Counted from the stretch's first letter, positions 36,929 through 47,439 are shown. The stretch: DNA of 64,000 nucleotides from Vibrio sp. D404a (GCF_030248535.1 NZ_JAHGAJ010000017.1:1-64000), one strand, 5' to 3'. The notes: generated by a model from the letters alone, not told the origin. A program made the numbers and translations.

Positions 36929-38854
36929 ATGTCATTTTTACAACCTATTTGGGTTATGCCGAGACCACTGAAGCGACTCGTTAGCATCATTGTTGATGTT
37001 ATATTTATTATTTTTTCTTTTTGGGGTGCTTTTGCAACACGTTTGGGTAACATTGAAGCTTATACTCAGCAAACTGAATACTGGAAGCTAATCGCATTTT
37101 TAGTTCCATGTACACTAGTTGTCTTTGTTAAAAGTGGGTTATATCGTGCAATTCTTCGTTATTTAAGTTTACATGCGGTATTAAATATCGCTATTTCTGC
37201 CATTGTATCAGCAGCTTTTATCGTTTTCTTTTCTTACTTTAACCATCTATACATGCCTCGCTCTATCCCAGTTATATACACGACTTATCTAGTCATATTG
37301 TGTGGGGGGTCTAGATTAATTGTTCGATTTTTAGTATCTAATTTAGTCGTAAAGCAAAAAAAGAAAGTCCTGATCTACGGTGCGGGGGTGGCAGGCCTAC
37401 AACTCGCAGACCTTTTACGCCAAGGTAAAGACTATCATCCTGTCGCTTTCATTGATGACGACAGGAAAAAGCACAAGACAACCATGCATGGTATAACCGT
37501 TTATAGGCCTAAGTACCTTGATAAAATAATCAAAAAGCACGGTATATCAACGATACTATTGGCTGTTCCTTCAGCTTCCCAGCTTCAGAAAAAAAAGATT
37601 ATTCAATCTTTAGCTAAGTTACATATTGAAGTATTAACTATTCCAAACTTAGACGATTTAGTGAATGGTAAACTGTCTATTGGACAACTTAAAGAGGTGT
37701 CGATTGACGATTTACTTGGTCGCGTAGCCGTTGCCCCCCAAGCAGAGTTCATGGAAGCTAATATTAAAAACAAGGTCGTAATGGTTACAGGTGCGGGCGG
37801 TTCTATAGGCTCAGAGCTCTGTCGCCAGATCGTCCAAAATAAACCAAGAACTTTAATCCTGTTTGACGTTTCTGAGTTTAATTTGTATCAGATTGAACAC
37901 GAATTATCGCAGATGATAATGAATGAACAACTATTAATAAACGTGGTCCCACTATTAGGCTCAGTACAACAGCCTAACAGGTCAGTCGAAGTCATGAAAG
38001 CATTTGAAGTTAATACCGTTTTTCATGCAGCTGCTTATAAACACGTACCCTTGGTCGAGCACAATGTGATAGAAGGCGTACGTAACAACATTTTCGGAAC
38101 TGTTTATACAGCAAAAGCTGCAATCGAAGCAGGAGTTGAATCCTTTGTTTTGATATCAACAGACAAAGCTGTTCGGCCGACAAACATCATGGGGACGACA
38201 AAACGAGTAGCTGAACTTGGCTTACAAGCCCTAGCAGACATCGAGCGTAAAAAAGAGAATGGAACACGATTTAGTATGGTGCGTTTTGGTAACGTTCTTG
38301 GCTCATCAGGATCTGTAATCCCTCTGTTTAAGAAGCAAATAGCGCAAGGAGGCCCAGTCACACTAACTCATAAACATATAACCCGTTATTTTATGACGAT
38401 TCCTGAAGCTGCTCAATTAGTGATTCAAGCAGGAGCAATGAGCAAAGGTGGTGATGTGTTTGTATTGGACATGGGAGAGTCAGTGAAAATAGCTGAACTT
38501 GCTCGTAACCTCATTCACTTATCGGGTTTAGAGGTTCGAAATAGTGACAACCCAAATGGTGATATTGAGATTAAATGTACTGGCTTGCGCCCTGGAGAAA
38601 AGCTCTACGAAGAACTGTTAATAGGAGATAACGTAGCGAAAACATCCCATCCACGAATCATGACGGCTAATGAGGATTTTTTACCTTTGGATGAATACAA
38701 TCAGCTTTTAGAGCACTTAGATACTGCTTGCCATTGTTTGGATCATGACACAATTCGAAATCTGCTGCTCGAAGCACCCACAGGTTTCACCCCTGTTGAT
38801 GGCATTGGTGATTTAGTATGGAACGCTTGCAAAGGCAAACAATCCACTCATTAA
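36929..38854 (+). CDS. Membrane-bound UDP-GlcNAc 4,6-dehydratase (WbpM/FlaA1-like)
   Basis: 641 residues: about four N-terminal membrane helices, a first Rossmann-like domain (IYGAGVAGLQLADLL near residue 150), and a C-terminal SDR catalytic domain (VTGAGGSIGSELCRQI near residue 285). The catalytic set has Met in place of Tyr (NIMGTTK, the Ser-Met-Lys type), as in the large WbpM class. It makes UDP-4-keto-6-deoxy-GlcNAc, the precursor of QuiNAc, FucNAc and bacillosamine. The WbpV-like gene at 22671 could reduce it to UDP-QuiNAc. Confidence 0.92.
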   Translation: MSFLQPIWVMPRPLKRLVSIIVDVIFIIFSFWGAFATRLGNIEAYTQQTEYWKLIAFLVPCTLVVFVKSGLYRAILRYLSLHAVLNIAISAIVSAAFIVFFSYFNHLYMPRSIPVIYTTYLVILCGGSRLIVRFLVSNLVVKQKKKVLIYGAGVAGLQLADLLRQGKDYHPVAFIDDDRKKHKTTMHGITVYRPKYLDKIIKKHGISTILLAVPSASQLQKKKIIQSLAKLHIEVLTIPNLDDLVNGKLSIGQLKEVSIDDLLGRVAVAPQAEFMEANIKNKVVMVTGAGGSIGSELCRQIVQNKPRTLILFDVSEFNLYQIEHELSQMIMNEQLLINVVPLLGSVQQPNRSVEVMKAFEVNTVFHAAAYKHVPLVEHNVIEGVRNNIFGTVYTAKAAIEAGVESFVLISTDKAVRPTNIMGTTKRVAELGLQALADIERKKENGTRFSMVRFGNVLGSSGSVIPLFKKQIAQGGPVTLTHKHITRYFMTIPEAAQLVIQAGAMSKGGDVFVLDMGESVKIAELARNLIHLSGLEVRNSDNPNGDIEIKCTGLRPGEKLYEELLIGDNVAKTSHPRIMTANEDFLPLDEYNQLLEHLDTACHCLDHDTIRNLLLEAPTGFTPVDGIGDLVWNACKGKQSTH

Positions 38855-39065
38855 ACTTCGCAAAAGTAAAAAGCCTTAAATGATTATTAGTTTTAGAGGA
38901 TGTACAGCAGCTTCAACACTAGAGTCTAAAGCATATGATAAATAGAACTAATAAAGAACAAGTCGAAACTGGCCCAATTTATAATCAACTAAATGTACAT
39001 TACTAGTCATTTAGCGTATGATTCATGCATTAGGATATAAAAATAAAACTGGCTAGAGTTATATC

Positions 39066-40130
39066 ATGTTCTTGGAACTTTCATTTGTTGGCTTTTTCTC
39101 TTTTGCCTCACTTTTCTTGATGCGCAAAGTAGCAAAGGCCATTGGCTTAGTGGACAAGCCAAATGCTCGTAAGCTACATACCGGAGCTATTCCCCTAGTT
39201 GGTGGCATTTCAATTTGCCTTTCAATTGGTCAATATATCGCTTCAAACCCAGATGTAATCCCTCACAGTTACCTATTCCTTTCATGTATAGCTATTCTGA
39301 TTGTCGTAGGTGCATTGGATGATAAATTCGACATCAGCTTTAAAATTAGATTAGTCGTTCAAGCCCTCCTATCTATAGCAATGATGTACTTTGCTGACAT
39401 CCGACTAGATAATATTGGTAACATCTTCGGCTTTGGTGATATGCATTTAGGTATATTGAGCCCAATCGTTACCATCTTAGCTGTCATTGGTGCTATTAAT
39501 GCATTTAACATGGTTGATGGTATCGATGGCCTTTTAGGTGGGCTTGCTATTGTGACTTTTGCCGCTCTCGCAGTTTTGTTAAAAGTTGATAGTCAACATG
39601 GGCTTGCTTATCTGTGCGTCGTTTTTATTGCTGCAATTGTCCCTTACATTTTAATGAACCTAGGTATTTTGGGGCGAGAACGTAAAGTTTTCATGGGCGA
39701 TGCGGGAAGTATGATGATAGGCTTTACGGTTATTTGGCTTTTACTAGGTGCAAGCCAGCAGTCTACTGATACACTTATGAAACCAGTAACCGCGCTTTGG
39801 TTGATTGCAATCCCACTAATGGACATGACAGCGATTATGTTCAGAAGAATACGCCGTGGAGATTCACCATTTAAACCAGACAGAGAGCATCTACACCATA
39901 TTTTCCAACGTTTAGGGTGTACCCCAAAACAAACACTAGCCATTATCTGTTCTATTGCTGGAGGCTTTGCGGGATTCGGAATTTACGGTGAGCTGAGTGG
40001 TATCGCTGAATCAACAATGTTTACTTTATTTATACTTTGCTTCTTAGGATACACAGTGGCTATGAGCTATGTTTGGCGAATTACAAGCTGGGTAAGGCGT
40101 TGTAGAAATTTACCAGAAAAAGTGTTCTAG
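39066..40130 (+). CDS. wecA: Undecaprenyl-phosphate GlcNAc-1-phosphate transferase family (WecA/MraY)
   Basis: 354 residues with about eleven predicted helices. The family motifs are present: DDKFD in the first cytoplasmic loop, NAFNMVDGIDGLLGG (with the catalytic region Asp-Gly-Ile-Asp-Gly), FMGDAGSMMIGF and the His-containing DREHLHHIFQRLG loop. It starts glycan assembly by moving a HexNAc-1-phosphate to undecaprenyl phosphate. The symbol is by family: a WbpL-type enzyme with another HexNAc is possible. About 210 bases separate it from the WbpM gene. It runs convergently into cysN. Confidence 0.85.
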   Translation: MFLELSFVGFFSFASLFLMRKVAKAIGLVDKPNARKLHTGAIPLVGGISICLSIGQYIASNPDVIPHSYLFLSCIAILIVVGALDDKFDISFKIRLVVQALLSIAMMYFADIRLDNIGNIFGFGDMHLGILSPIVTILAVIGAINAFNMVDGIDGLLGGLAIVTFAALAVLLKVDSQHGLAYLCVVFIAAIVPYILMNLGILGRERKVFMGDAGSMMIGFTVIWLLLGASQQSTDTLMKPVTALWLIAIPLMDMTAIMFRRIRRGDSPFKPDREHLHHIFQRLGCTPKQTLAIICSIAGGFAGFGIYGELSGIAESTMFTLFILCFLGYTVAMSYVWRITSWVRRCRNLPEKVF

Positions 40131-40188
40131 AGTTCATTAAAACTTGCTCCACTGACGTCAGTAGCTCTGTAACTGATAGCACTAAAAT

Positions 40189-40227
40189 AAAAATGGCCAT
40201 GTTCGATATATGAACATGGCCATTTTT
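40189..40227. terminator. Bidirectional terminator between wecA and cysN
   Basis: A perfect 16-bp stem (AAAAATGGCCATGTTC / GAACATGGCCATTTTT) with a 7-nt loop lies between the two convergent genes. The A and T ends let it stop transcription from both sides, so it marks the border between blocks B and C. Confidence 0.95.
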
Positions 40228-40244
40228 AATAAATCTCACCAAGA

Positions 40245-41651
40245 CTAAATTTCTATACATCCCCACTCAGGGAAGTGCTTACGTACATACGCATTCAGAT
40301 CTTTTTCTGACTGACTGTATTGGCGAGCTTGATCTAGAGACTCTGCTGTCGAGTACACAACACCAGCACCAACCGTCACATTGGTAAAACGATCAATGAT
40401 AATAAATGCACCTGTTTGAGGTAAAACTCTATACTCATCGACTGCAACTTTGTCAGTTAATGAGACAGACATAAAGCCAATTTCATTAAGATCTAGTGAG
40501 TCACTATCTTGAGCATGCTGCTCTAGAGTATTCACATCAACTTTATGTGCGATATCCGTTACTCGTCCAGAACAAGACTTTGTCGCAAACTTAAAGGTAT
40601 ACTCTTTATGCGTTCGAAGTGGATTTTCATCCATCCAAACCACATGAGCATCCAACTTATTAGTCACAGCTGGTTCATGGCCTTTATGAACAATCATATC
40701 ACCACGAGAAACATCAATCTCATCTTCAAGAGTAATCGTAATAGCTTGTCCAGGGAATGCAACGTCCAAGTCACCGTCATGAGTGTAAATTGATTTCACT
40801 TGTGATGACTTTCCTGACGGCAGTGCAGTCACTTCGTCACCAGGGTGAATCGTTCCCGAAGCAAGTGTTCCGCAGAAACCACGAAAATCCAAATTTGGAC
40901 GGTTTACGTATTGTACCGGGAAGCGCATTCGATCAAGGTTTTTATCTTGATCGACCTTTACCGTTTCCAACAGTTTCATCAACGTTGCGCCTGGGTACCA
41001 ATCCATGTTTTCACTAGGTGTAACGACATTGTCGCCCTTAAGTGCTGAAATTGGAACGAAACGAATATCGTCAATATTAAAGCTCTTAGCCATTTCTCGA
41101 TAATCAGCTTTAATCTTCTGATATACTGTTTGGCTGTAATTCATCAAGTCCATTTTATTGATAGCAACAATAATATGTTTGATACCGAGTAATGAACAAA
41201 TGTAGCTATGACGACGAGTTTGAGTTTGAATACCGTAGCGCGCATCAACCATAACGATCGCCAGTTCACAAGTAGAAGCACCTGTTACCATATTACGAGT
41301 ATATTGCTCATGCCCAGGAGTATCGGCGATAATAAACTTACGCTTATCTGTCGAAAAATAACGGTAAGCAACATCAATAGTAATACCTTGCTCACGCTCA
41401 GATTGAAGGCCATCTACCAATAATGCTAAATCGAAGGCCTCATCAGTAGTATTAAACTTCTGAGAATCCTTTTCGATTGCAGCCATCTGATCTTCGTAAA
41501 TTAGCTTACTATCATAGAGCAGGCGACCGATAAGAGTAGATTTACCGTCATCAACGTTACCACAAGTTAGGAAACGAAGAAGATCCTTATTTTCGTGCAC
41601 TTTCAGATATGCTTCAATATCTTCAGCAATCAAGTCTGATGAATGTGACAT
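40245..41651 (-). CDS. cysN: Sulfate adenylyltransferase subunit 1 (GTPase)
   Basis: The 468-residue GTP-driven regulatory subunit of ATP sulfurylase, which with CysD makes adenosine 5'-phosphosulfate. It is an EF-Tu-like GTPase: P-loop GNVDDGKST, switch [14 protein letters not shown] and specificity loop NKMDLM, followed by two beta-barrel domains. There is no CysC fusion at the C-terminus, unlike NodQ. It is the last gene of the leftward cassette, 87 bases after the DHH gene and facing wecA across a terminator. Its separation from cysD by cysC and a DHH gene differs from the usual vibrio cysD-cysN order. Confidence 0.95.
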   Translation of the reverse strand: MSHSSDLIAEDIEAYLKVHENKDLLRFLTCGNVDDGKSTLIGRLLYDSKLIYEDQMAAIEKDSQKFNTTDEAFDLALLVDGLQSEREQGITIDVAYRYFSTDKRKFIIADTPGHEQYTRNMVTGASTCELAIVMVDARYGIQTQTRRHSYICSLLGIKHIIVAINKMDLMNYSQTVYQKIKADYREMAKSFNIDDIRFVPISALKGDNVVTPSENMDWYPGATLMKLLETVKVDQDKNLDRMRFPVQYVNRPNLDFRGFCGTLASGTIHPGDEVTALPSGKSSQVKSIYTHDGDLDVAFPGQAITITLEDEIDVSRGDMIVHKGHEPAVTNKLDAHVVWMDENPLRTHKEYTFKFATKSCSGRVTDIAHKVDVNTLEQHAQDSDSLDLNEIGFMSVSLTDKVAVDEYRVLPQTGAFIIIDRFTNVTVGAGVVYSTAESLDQARQYSQSEKDLNAYVRKHFPEWGCIEI

Positions 41652-41738
41652 GTTTAATCCTTAAATTGACTGACGCAGCATACTTTTTAAAGGGGCTCTT
41701 TTTTAAGTTGGCTTCCGTAAGTATGCCTTTCAAATTAA

Positions 41739-42704
41739 CTATGCATAGAAACGCGTAAGCGTTTCAATAAATGCTGTCTTTTCTTGGTTTGGGAGTTGAT
41801 TAATGCCTGCCGCAGCCTTCCGACCACCACCGGTAGCAAACTGAGTACAAACTTCATCCGCACCTGTTCGATTATTCAATGGAGCTCGAACGCTAACCGT
41901 ATAGTCTTGCTGGTTTTGATTCAAAGTTAATACTGCATGCGCTTTGTCTGGTGATTGATTTGCTAGATTATTACCAAACACACCGCTAATACGTCGAGCC
42001 CACGGTTCACAAGGTAGCTCGTACACTTCTGCAATTTCGCTATCGGCAATTGGCCTCAACTTCGCTAAGTTAGCGCTATCAGCTTCATAACCAGTTTTAA
42101 GCACATAGAATGGCGATGACAAATCCTCTTTCAAATCAAAAGGAGATTGATATTCCATCAGCATTGAAAAAAGCTCTGCCGGTGGAATATAGAGATCTGC
42201 TATCGTGGCACCATAACCGTTATAGTTTATTAATGTACCTAGTTCCTTTAGGAACTCTCTTTCTAGTTTTGTCAGAGATAGCTCGTCTGCGAGCGCCTCT
42301 GCGCTTGAAAACAAATTATCACCGTATGCACCAACAACAGCCCAGGTGGCGTAACGCCCTGATAAATGTTTATTGATCAATAAACTGGTACATGTCTGTG
42401 CATCCAAATTAATCAAAGCAGTAAAGTTACTCGCTTGAGGGACTTCACCAGTACGATGATGGTCACAATAAAACAGTGGGATATCACGCTCGATAAGGTC
42501 ATATAGAGCGTCAATATTCTTTTCCATCGATATATCTAGTACCGTGACACCACTAGCGTCGCTCTCTAAAGCAACGTGCTGTAGTAACTTGATATCTCGC
42601 TTCACACCGGTTATCAGCTTCGACTTTTTTGGTTCGGCTTTTCGCAATTGTAATAAGGCGATAATGCCATCAGCATCCCCATTAAAAACATCGTAATGCA
42701 TCAT
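41739..42704 (-). CDS. DHH-family phosphoesterase (candidate pAp phosphatase)
   Basis: 321 residues. The N-terminus is FNGDADGIIALL, an Asp-X-Asp metal site, and YCDHHRTG gives the Asp-His-His signature that names the family. The C-terminal DHHA1-like part ends in FATGGGRKAAAGIN, the Gly-Gly-Gly-Arg-Lys substrate loop. Some family members (NrnA) remove the 3' phosphate of pAp, the by-product of sulfotransferases. Sitting between cysC and cysN, it could recycle pAp, though that is inference from context. The start is the ATG at 42704, overlapping the cysC stop (TGATG). Confidence 0.82.
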   Translation of the reverse strand: MMHYDVFNGDADGIIALLQLRKAEPKKSKLITGVKRDIKLLQHVALESDASGVTVLDISMEKNIDALYDLIERDIPLFYCDHHRTGEVPQASNFTALINLDAQTCTSLLINKHLSGRYATWAVVGAYGDNLFSSAEALADELSLTKLEREFLKELGTLINYNGYGATIADLYIPPAELFSMLMEYQSPFDLKEDLSSPFYVLKTGYEADSANLAKLRPIADSEIAEVYELPCEPWARRISGVFGNNLANQSPDKAHAVLTLNQNQQDYTVSVRAPLNNRTGADEVCTQFATGGGRKAAAGINQLPNQEKTAFIETLTRFYA

Positions 42705-43333
42705 CAAATATACCCAAGTCTTTGTAACTCTTTGACTACTGCTTCAGCACAATCTTCAACTGATTTTTGTGCTGTTTCTATACGAATCTCGGCATTCACA
42801 GGAGCTTCATAAGTAGAGTCAATACCTGTAAAGTTCTTGATCTCACCTGAACGAGCTTTCTTATATAAACCTTTAGGGTCTCGCTGTTCACAAACCTCAA
42901 GTGGTGTATCAATAAACACCTCTAGGAACTGCCCATCAGACATAAGTGCTCGAGCCTGTTCTCGATCGGAGATAAACGGAGAGATAAACGCAGTCAATAC
43001 TAGAGAACCAGAATCAACAAACAACTTAGCTACTTCGCCGATTCGACGGATATTTTCAACACGATCTGCATCACTGAAGCCTAAGTCTTTATTCAGTCCA
43101 TGACGAACGTTGTCTCCATCAAGTAAATAGCTATGCTTTCCCAAACTTAGTAATTTACTTTCTACAGCATTAGCGACCGTGGACTTTCCGGAACCACTCA
43201 ATCCAGTAAACCAAAGTACTGCAGGTTTCTGACCTTTTAACTGAGCGCGATCTTGATGAGTCACGGACGTATTGTGCCAAACAACGTCATCACTTACAGA
43301 GTCATTCAGTTTACGCTCGTAAGGAGTCGACAT
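42704..43333 (-). CDS. cysC: Adenylyl-sulfate kinase
   Basis: Phosphorylates APS to PAPS, the sulfate donor for sulfotransferases. 209 residues with a P-loop ([12 protein letters not shown]), the [17 protein letters not shown] substrate helix and the [18 protein letters not shown] lid. The start ATG overlaps the cysD stop by one base, and the end overlaps the DHH gene by one base, so the three are translationally coupled. A free-standing CysC fits both assimilation and sulfation. Confidence 0.95.
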   Translation of the reverse strand: MSTPYERKLNDSVSDDVVWHNTSVTHQDRAQLKGQKPAVLWFTGLSGSGKSTVANAVESKLLSLGKHSYLLDGDNVRHGLNKDLGFSDADRVENIRRIGEVAKLFVDSGSLVLTAFISPFISDREQARALMSDGQFLEVFIDTPLEVCEQRDPKGLYKKARSGEIKNFTGIDSTYEAPVNAEIRIETAQKSVEDCAEAVVKELQRLGYI

Positions 43334-44247
43334 TAGAAATACCCTTCACGCTTTTTCTTCTCCATTGAGCCTGCACTATCATGATCGATAGCACGCCCTT
43401 GGCGCTCCGAGGTCGTCGTGAGAAGCATTTCTTGAATAATCTCTGGGAGAGTTGTTGCTTCAGATTCAACGGCGCCCGTTAATGGATAACAACCTAAAGT
43501 ACGGAAGCGAACCATTTTCTCTTCTACTACTTCACCGTCTTTCAACTCCATACGTTTATCATCCACCATGATTAACATACCATCACGCTCAACTACCGGG
43601 CGTTTAGCTGACAAGTACAGCCCTGGAATTTCGATGCTTTCTAGGTAAATATATTGCCAGATATCGAGTTCAGTCCAGTTCGAAAGTGGGAAAACACGAA
43701 TACTCTCACCTTTGTTCACTTTACCGTTATAAACGTTCCAAAGCTCTGGACGTTGGTTTTTAGGATCCCAACGATGGTGTTCGTCACGGAAGGAGTACAC
43801 TCGCTCTTTAGCTCGAGATTTTTCTTCATCTCGGCGAGCACCACCAAAAGCAGCATCGAAGCCATGCTTATCCAATGCTTGTTTTAAACCTTGAGTTTTC
43901 ATTACATCAGTATGTACCGAACTACCATGAACAAAAGGGCTTATATTCATCTCTAAGCCTTCAGGGTTTTGGTGAACAATGAGTTCCATGCCTAATTTCT
44001 TCGCCATGTAATCGCGAAATGCGATCATCTCTTTAAATTTCCACGTTGTGTCTACGTGCATCAGTGGGAATGGTGGAATACCCGGGGCAAATGCTTTCTT
44101 GGCAAGGTGCAACATTACTGATGAGTCTTTACCAACTGAATAAAGCATCACTGGGTTATCGAACTCAGCTGCGACCTCGCGCATGATATGTATCGACTCA
44201 GCCTCTAGCTGTTTCAGGTGAGTCATGCGTTCTGGAGAAATATTCAT
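43333..44247 (-). CDS. cysD: Sulfate adenylyltransferase subunit 2
   Basis: Catalytic subunit of the ATP sulfurylase, forming APS from ATP and sulfate. The 304-residue length is standard. The PP-loop motif is [36 protein letters not shown] and the tail [20 protein letters not shown] are family hallmarks. It lies 18 bases after the SLC13/RCK carrier gene and overlaps cysC by one base. A second, assimilatory copy may exist elsewhere in the genome, which cannot be told here. Confidence 0.95.
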   Translation of the reverse strand: MNISPERMTHLKQLEAESIHIMREVAAEFDNPVMLYSVGKDSSVMLHLAKKAFAPGIPPFPLMHVDTTWKFKEMIAFRDYMAKKLGMELIVHQNPEGLEMNISPFVHGSSVHTDVMKTQGLKQALDKHGFDAAFGGARRDEEKSRAKERVYSFRDEHHRWDPKNQRPELWNVYNGKVNKGESIRVFPLSNWTELDIWQYIYLESIEIPGLYLSAKRPVVERDGMLIMVDDKRMELKDGEVVEEKMVRFRTLGCYPLTGAVESEATTLPEIIQEMLLTTTSERQGRAIDHDSAGSMEKKKREGYF

Positions 44248-44265
44248 TTCTAAAAAATCCTTAAA

Positions 44266-46005
44266 TTACAATCCAATAAAAAATGGAATCGTAGTTAATA
44301 CAATTGCGCTATAAAGTAGGCACACTGGCACACCTACTTTAATAAAATCTTGTAGTTTATACTGACCCGCATTAAATACCATTAAGTTGGTTTGGTATCC
44401 ATATGGGCTGATAAAGCTTGCACTGGCACCGAAGGCGATAGCTAAAATATATGCATATGGGTTGACCGACAACGAAGAGGCTAACTCTAAACCTATAGGA
44501 AACACTAGTGCCGCTGCAGCATTATTGGTCACTAATTCCGTCATCATCCACGCCAATAAATAAACCACTAAAAGTCCAATAAACGGAGTAAACAAATAGT
44601 CGTAAGAATGAACTACCCTTTCTAAGCCGTTTAAGGCACCACTGTTAAACAGCGCCTGAGATAACAACAGCGCCGACGAAATAATCAGCCAGATATTCTT
44701 GGGGATACGTTGTAATACTTCATTTGCACTCAAACTGCCAGACAGTAGCAATAAACCTAGTAAAATTAACATAACTTTAAATAGCGATACCAATCCAACG
44801 GCAGCGAGTAGAATCGCCCCTAGAAAGCCACCTATTGTTAGCTTTTCTTTCCACCCGTCCAAACAACCTTCGGTTTCCACTTCATTCAATAAAAAGAAGT
44901 TTTTTGTGATGTTATTACGAGAAGAATAATCATCCCCCACCGCGAGCACTAGATAATCACCAGCTTGCAGTTCTACATCACCCAGCTTACCTGATATCAC
45001 CTCTCCATCTCTTTTAATAGCTACCACAGCAGCATCAAACAAAGCGCGAAAACCTGCATGCTTTAGTGTTTTTCCTATTAAATGGCTTTCAGGACGAATT
45101 ACAACTTCAGAGAGGTTATCAAGAGGTAAGCCGATATCGGAAGCAAACAAAGACAACCCATCGAACTGAGTTAAAGTAGTAACCTTTTTAACATCGCCGC
45201 TGAACAATAACCGATCATGAGTTTGTATCACTTCTTGCGGTGTCACTGGGGATATCAAACGTCGATCACGTAAGATTTCCACCAAGAATAATGATTCCAA
45301 GTGACGAAGACCATTTTGTTCTACAGACTTTCCTATTAGGTCTGAATCTGAAGCGACCTCAGTATCAATAATATAGTCACGAATCTTAACTTGAGTATTA
45401 TCATACTCTGGCAATAGTGGGCTTAATGCAAACAAAAGCGTTCCGCAGCCAAGTACCAAACATAAGCCCACCGCAGTAAAGTCGAAAAACATCAAACTGG
45501 GCAAACCAGAGTCAATAACCAAACTGTTTACAATCAAATTGGTAGACGTTCCGACTAAGGTTAGAGTTCCACCAAGTATGGCCGCGTAAGAAAGAGGGAT
45601 AAGCAGTTTACTGGCCTTGTGATGTGGGTTGTTACGGATTGGAGCCAACATAGTTGAAACTACTGCTGTATTGTTCAATATTGCAGAAGAAAAAGTAGTT
45701 AAACCAAACAGCCTGAATAATGTTGAATGATAATTAGGTCCAATTACATAATTGGTAATCACTCGAAGGAGTTTGGTTTTTTCTAACGCTACAGAACAAA
45801 CCATTAGTAGTATCAAAGTGAGTAAGCCTTTATTTGAAAAGCTTAATATAACTTGCTCCGTCGTAACAAGAGAAGTACTAAAAAGCACCAATAGCAATAC
45901 GCCAAACACTCTATCCGGATGAGATTGAAAGCGTATCAAACCAAAGACTGTTGCAACGAATAAGCAAAGTACGTGAACAGCAGGGTTCTGTAACCAATCA
46001 AGCAA
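44266..46005 (-). CDS. SLC13/RCK-domain anion permease, probable sulfate carrier
   Basis: 579 residues: an N-terminal membrane half (NNTAVVSTMLAPIRNN near residue 120), two tandem RCK_C/TrkA_C regulatory domains (about residues 210-370), then a C-terminal membrane half with VTNNAAAALVFPIG. This split layout is typical of the bacterial SLC13 carriers found next to cysD and cysN. It probably imports sulfate. The start is a TTG at 46005 supported by GGAG eight bases upstream; an in-frame ATG is not available nearby. It is the first gene of the cassette. Confidence 0.85.
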   Translation of the reverse strand: MLDWLQNPAVHVLCLFVATVFGLIRFQSHPDRVFGVLLLVLFSTSLVTTEQVILSFSNKGLLTLILLMVCSVALEKTKLLRVITNYVIGPNYHSTLFRLFGLTTFSSAILNNTAVVSTMLAPIRNNPHHKASKLLIPLSYAAILGGTLTLVGTSTNLIVNSLVIDSGLPSLMFFDFTAVGLCLVLGCGTLLFALSPLLPEYDNTQVKIRDYIIDTEVASDSDLIGKSVEQNGLRHLESLFLVEILRDRRLISPVTPQEVIQTHDRLLFSGDVKKVTTLTQFDGLSLFASDIGLPLDNLSEVVIRPESHLIGKTLKHAGFRALFDAAVVAIKRDGEVISGKLGDVELQAGDYLVLAVGDDYSSRNNITKNFFLLNEVETEGCLDGWKEKLTIGGFLGAILLAAVGLVSLFKVMLILLGLLLLSGSLSANEVLQRIPKNIWLIISSALLLSQALFNSGALNGLERVVHSYDYLFTPFIGLLVVYLLAWMMTELVTNNAAAALVFPIGLELASSLSVNPYAYILAIAFGASASFISPYGYQTNLMVFNAGQYKLQDFIKVGVPVCLLYSAIVLTTIPFFIGL

Positions 46006-46311
46006 AACTTTTGCTCCAAATAAGCGAACTAAGTTCTAAGACTCTAAAACACTACAAGTCGCAGACTAACATTGTGAATGTTCTGGCTCAAGTAAGCGCC
46101 TTTGTAAAACAAAGAAAGACAATCTCTAGTAAATGGTTCACCATCCCAATAAAAGCGATGAGAAACTAAATTAACAACAGTTATTATTCAACCAAATTTG
46201 CAACCTAGCAATATCTTTTGAACTGCACTTATTATGCAAATAGATATGGAAAAATGTCATCATCGACTAGAAGCCTCTATCTGATATACCCAACGGGCAT
46301 AACTTAAAGGG
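46006..46311. other. Gap upstream of the sulfate-activation cassette
   Basis: About 306 bp between the first cassette gene and the end of the glycosyltransferase gene at 46312. No supported gene lies here. It should hold the cassette's promoter if it has one of its own, but I found only weak -10/-35 pairs on the minus strand. No clear terminator follows the glycosyltransferase, so read-through from block D is possible. Confidence 0.5.
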
Positions 46312-47439
46312 TCAATGAGCCTCATAAATTTTCATAACAGAATCTAAGGCATGTTGAACTACAATTTGTTCATCATAATCTTTCTCAATACGCGATCGGC
46401 TGTTTAAACACATTCGACTGTATGATTCATCATCCAGCTGAAGCATAGTAACCATTTTTTTATACAACGAGTCTGAAGACTTCACTTTGCACAATAAGCC
46501 GTTGAAGCCATGAGTAATAACATGCTTACAGCCAGGTACATCTGTGGTTATACTTGGAAGGCCCATGGCACCGGCTTCTAAAAGTGTTCTAGGCATTCCC
46601 TCTCGATAAGAAGGTAACACTACACAATCCGCATTTGCATAAACTTGCGCTATCGTGTTACTTGGGCCAATCCAGTTGATGTAGTCGGATTTTGATAACT
46701 CTTTAAGCTCATCACATGACAAAGCTGAAGCATTGTCCACCCCCGCAAAACCACACAAATCAAGCGTGAATATATACCCACTTTCAGCCAGTTTATGAGC
46801 TGCTGATATAAGCTCACGAACCCCTTTATCACCTAGCATTCTTCCAACAAATAAAAACCGGAAGGGCTCAGTAACATCACGATTTACTTTTATTGATGGT
46901 TCAAAATCATAGATATTAACACCAGAGCCTGGAAGCAGCGTCAATTTATTTTTATGGACCAGTTTATTGCTAATTAACACCTCCATATCTTCCGGATTTT
47001 GGCAAAACACTTTGCTGGCAAAAGGTTGGGATAAGCGATAAAGCAACTTCACAACTTTAGACGTTAAATTATTATTAATAAAAGCAGTACCCAGCCCAGA
47101 CACATTATTAATAGCTTTGACGCCATTAAGCCGAGACGCCCAAGTTCCATAGATATTGTTCTTAATCGTAAAGTTAAAAACTACGACAGGTTTAACTTTA
47201 CGATAAAACCAAAAGAGCCTGTAAACCAATGCCAAGTCTTTAATTGGGTTGCTGCCTTTGTTGTCCATTTCAAGATGAAACCACTCACACCCTAGCTCAT
47301 CGACTAGTTTCTGAGAGTAGCCATCAACTGGAGATAGGCAAACAACTTTAAAACCATTTTTCTGGAAAGCATTTATCGTGGACGACCTGAAATTATACAA
47401 ATACCAAGATGTATTGGCAGACAGAACTACTTTATTCAT
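46312..47439 (-). CDS. Family 4 glycosyltransferase
   Basis: 375 residues, GT-B fold. The N-terminal half begins VVLSANTSWYLYNFR and includes GVKAINNVSGLGTAF, as in the WecB/PglA-like and FucNAc-transferase branch of GT4. The C-terminal half has FLFVGRMLGDKGVRELI as the donor-site start and LPSYREGMPRTLLEAGAMG, which holds the catalytic-region Glu-X7-Glu. It likely adds the second sugar of the repeat unit. It is the last gene of block D, directly before the gap that precedes the sulfate cassette. Confidence 0.88.
   Translation of the reverse strand: MNKVVLSANTSWYLYNFRSSTINAFQKNGFKVVCLSPVDGYSQKLVDELGCEWFHLEMDNKGSNPIKDLALVYRLFWFYRKVKPVVVFNFTIKNNIYGTWASRLNGVKAINNVSGLGTAFINNNLTSKVVKLLYRLSQPFASKVFCQNPEDMEVLISNKLVHKNKLTLLPGSGVNIYDFEPSIKVNRDVTEPFRFLFVGRMLGDKGVRELISAAHKLAESGYIFTLDLCGFAGVDNASALSCDELKELSKSDYINWIGPSNTIAQVYANADCVVLPSYREGMPRTLLEAGAMGLPSITTDVPGCKHVITHGFNGLLCKVKSSDSLYKKMVTMLQLDDESYSRMCLNSRSRIEKDYDEQIVVQHALDSVMKIYEAH

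Noticed and set aside
45951..46169. A plus-strand open frame of 72 codons across the start of the SLC13/RCK gene.
   Set aside because: It overlaps a well-supported gene on the other strand, has no domain and no ribosome binding site.
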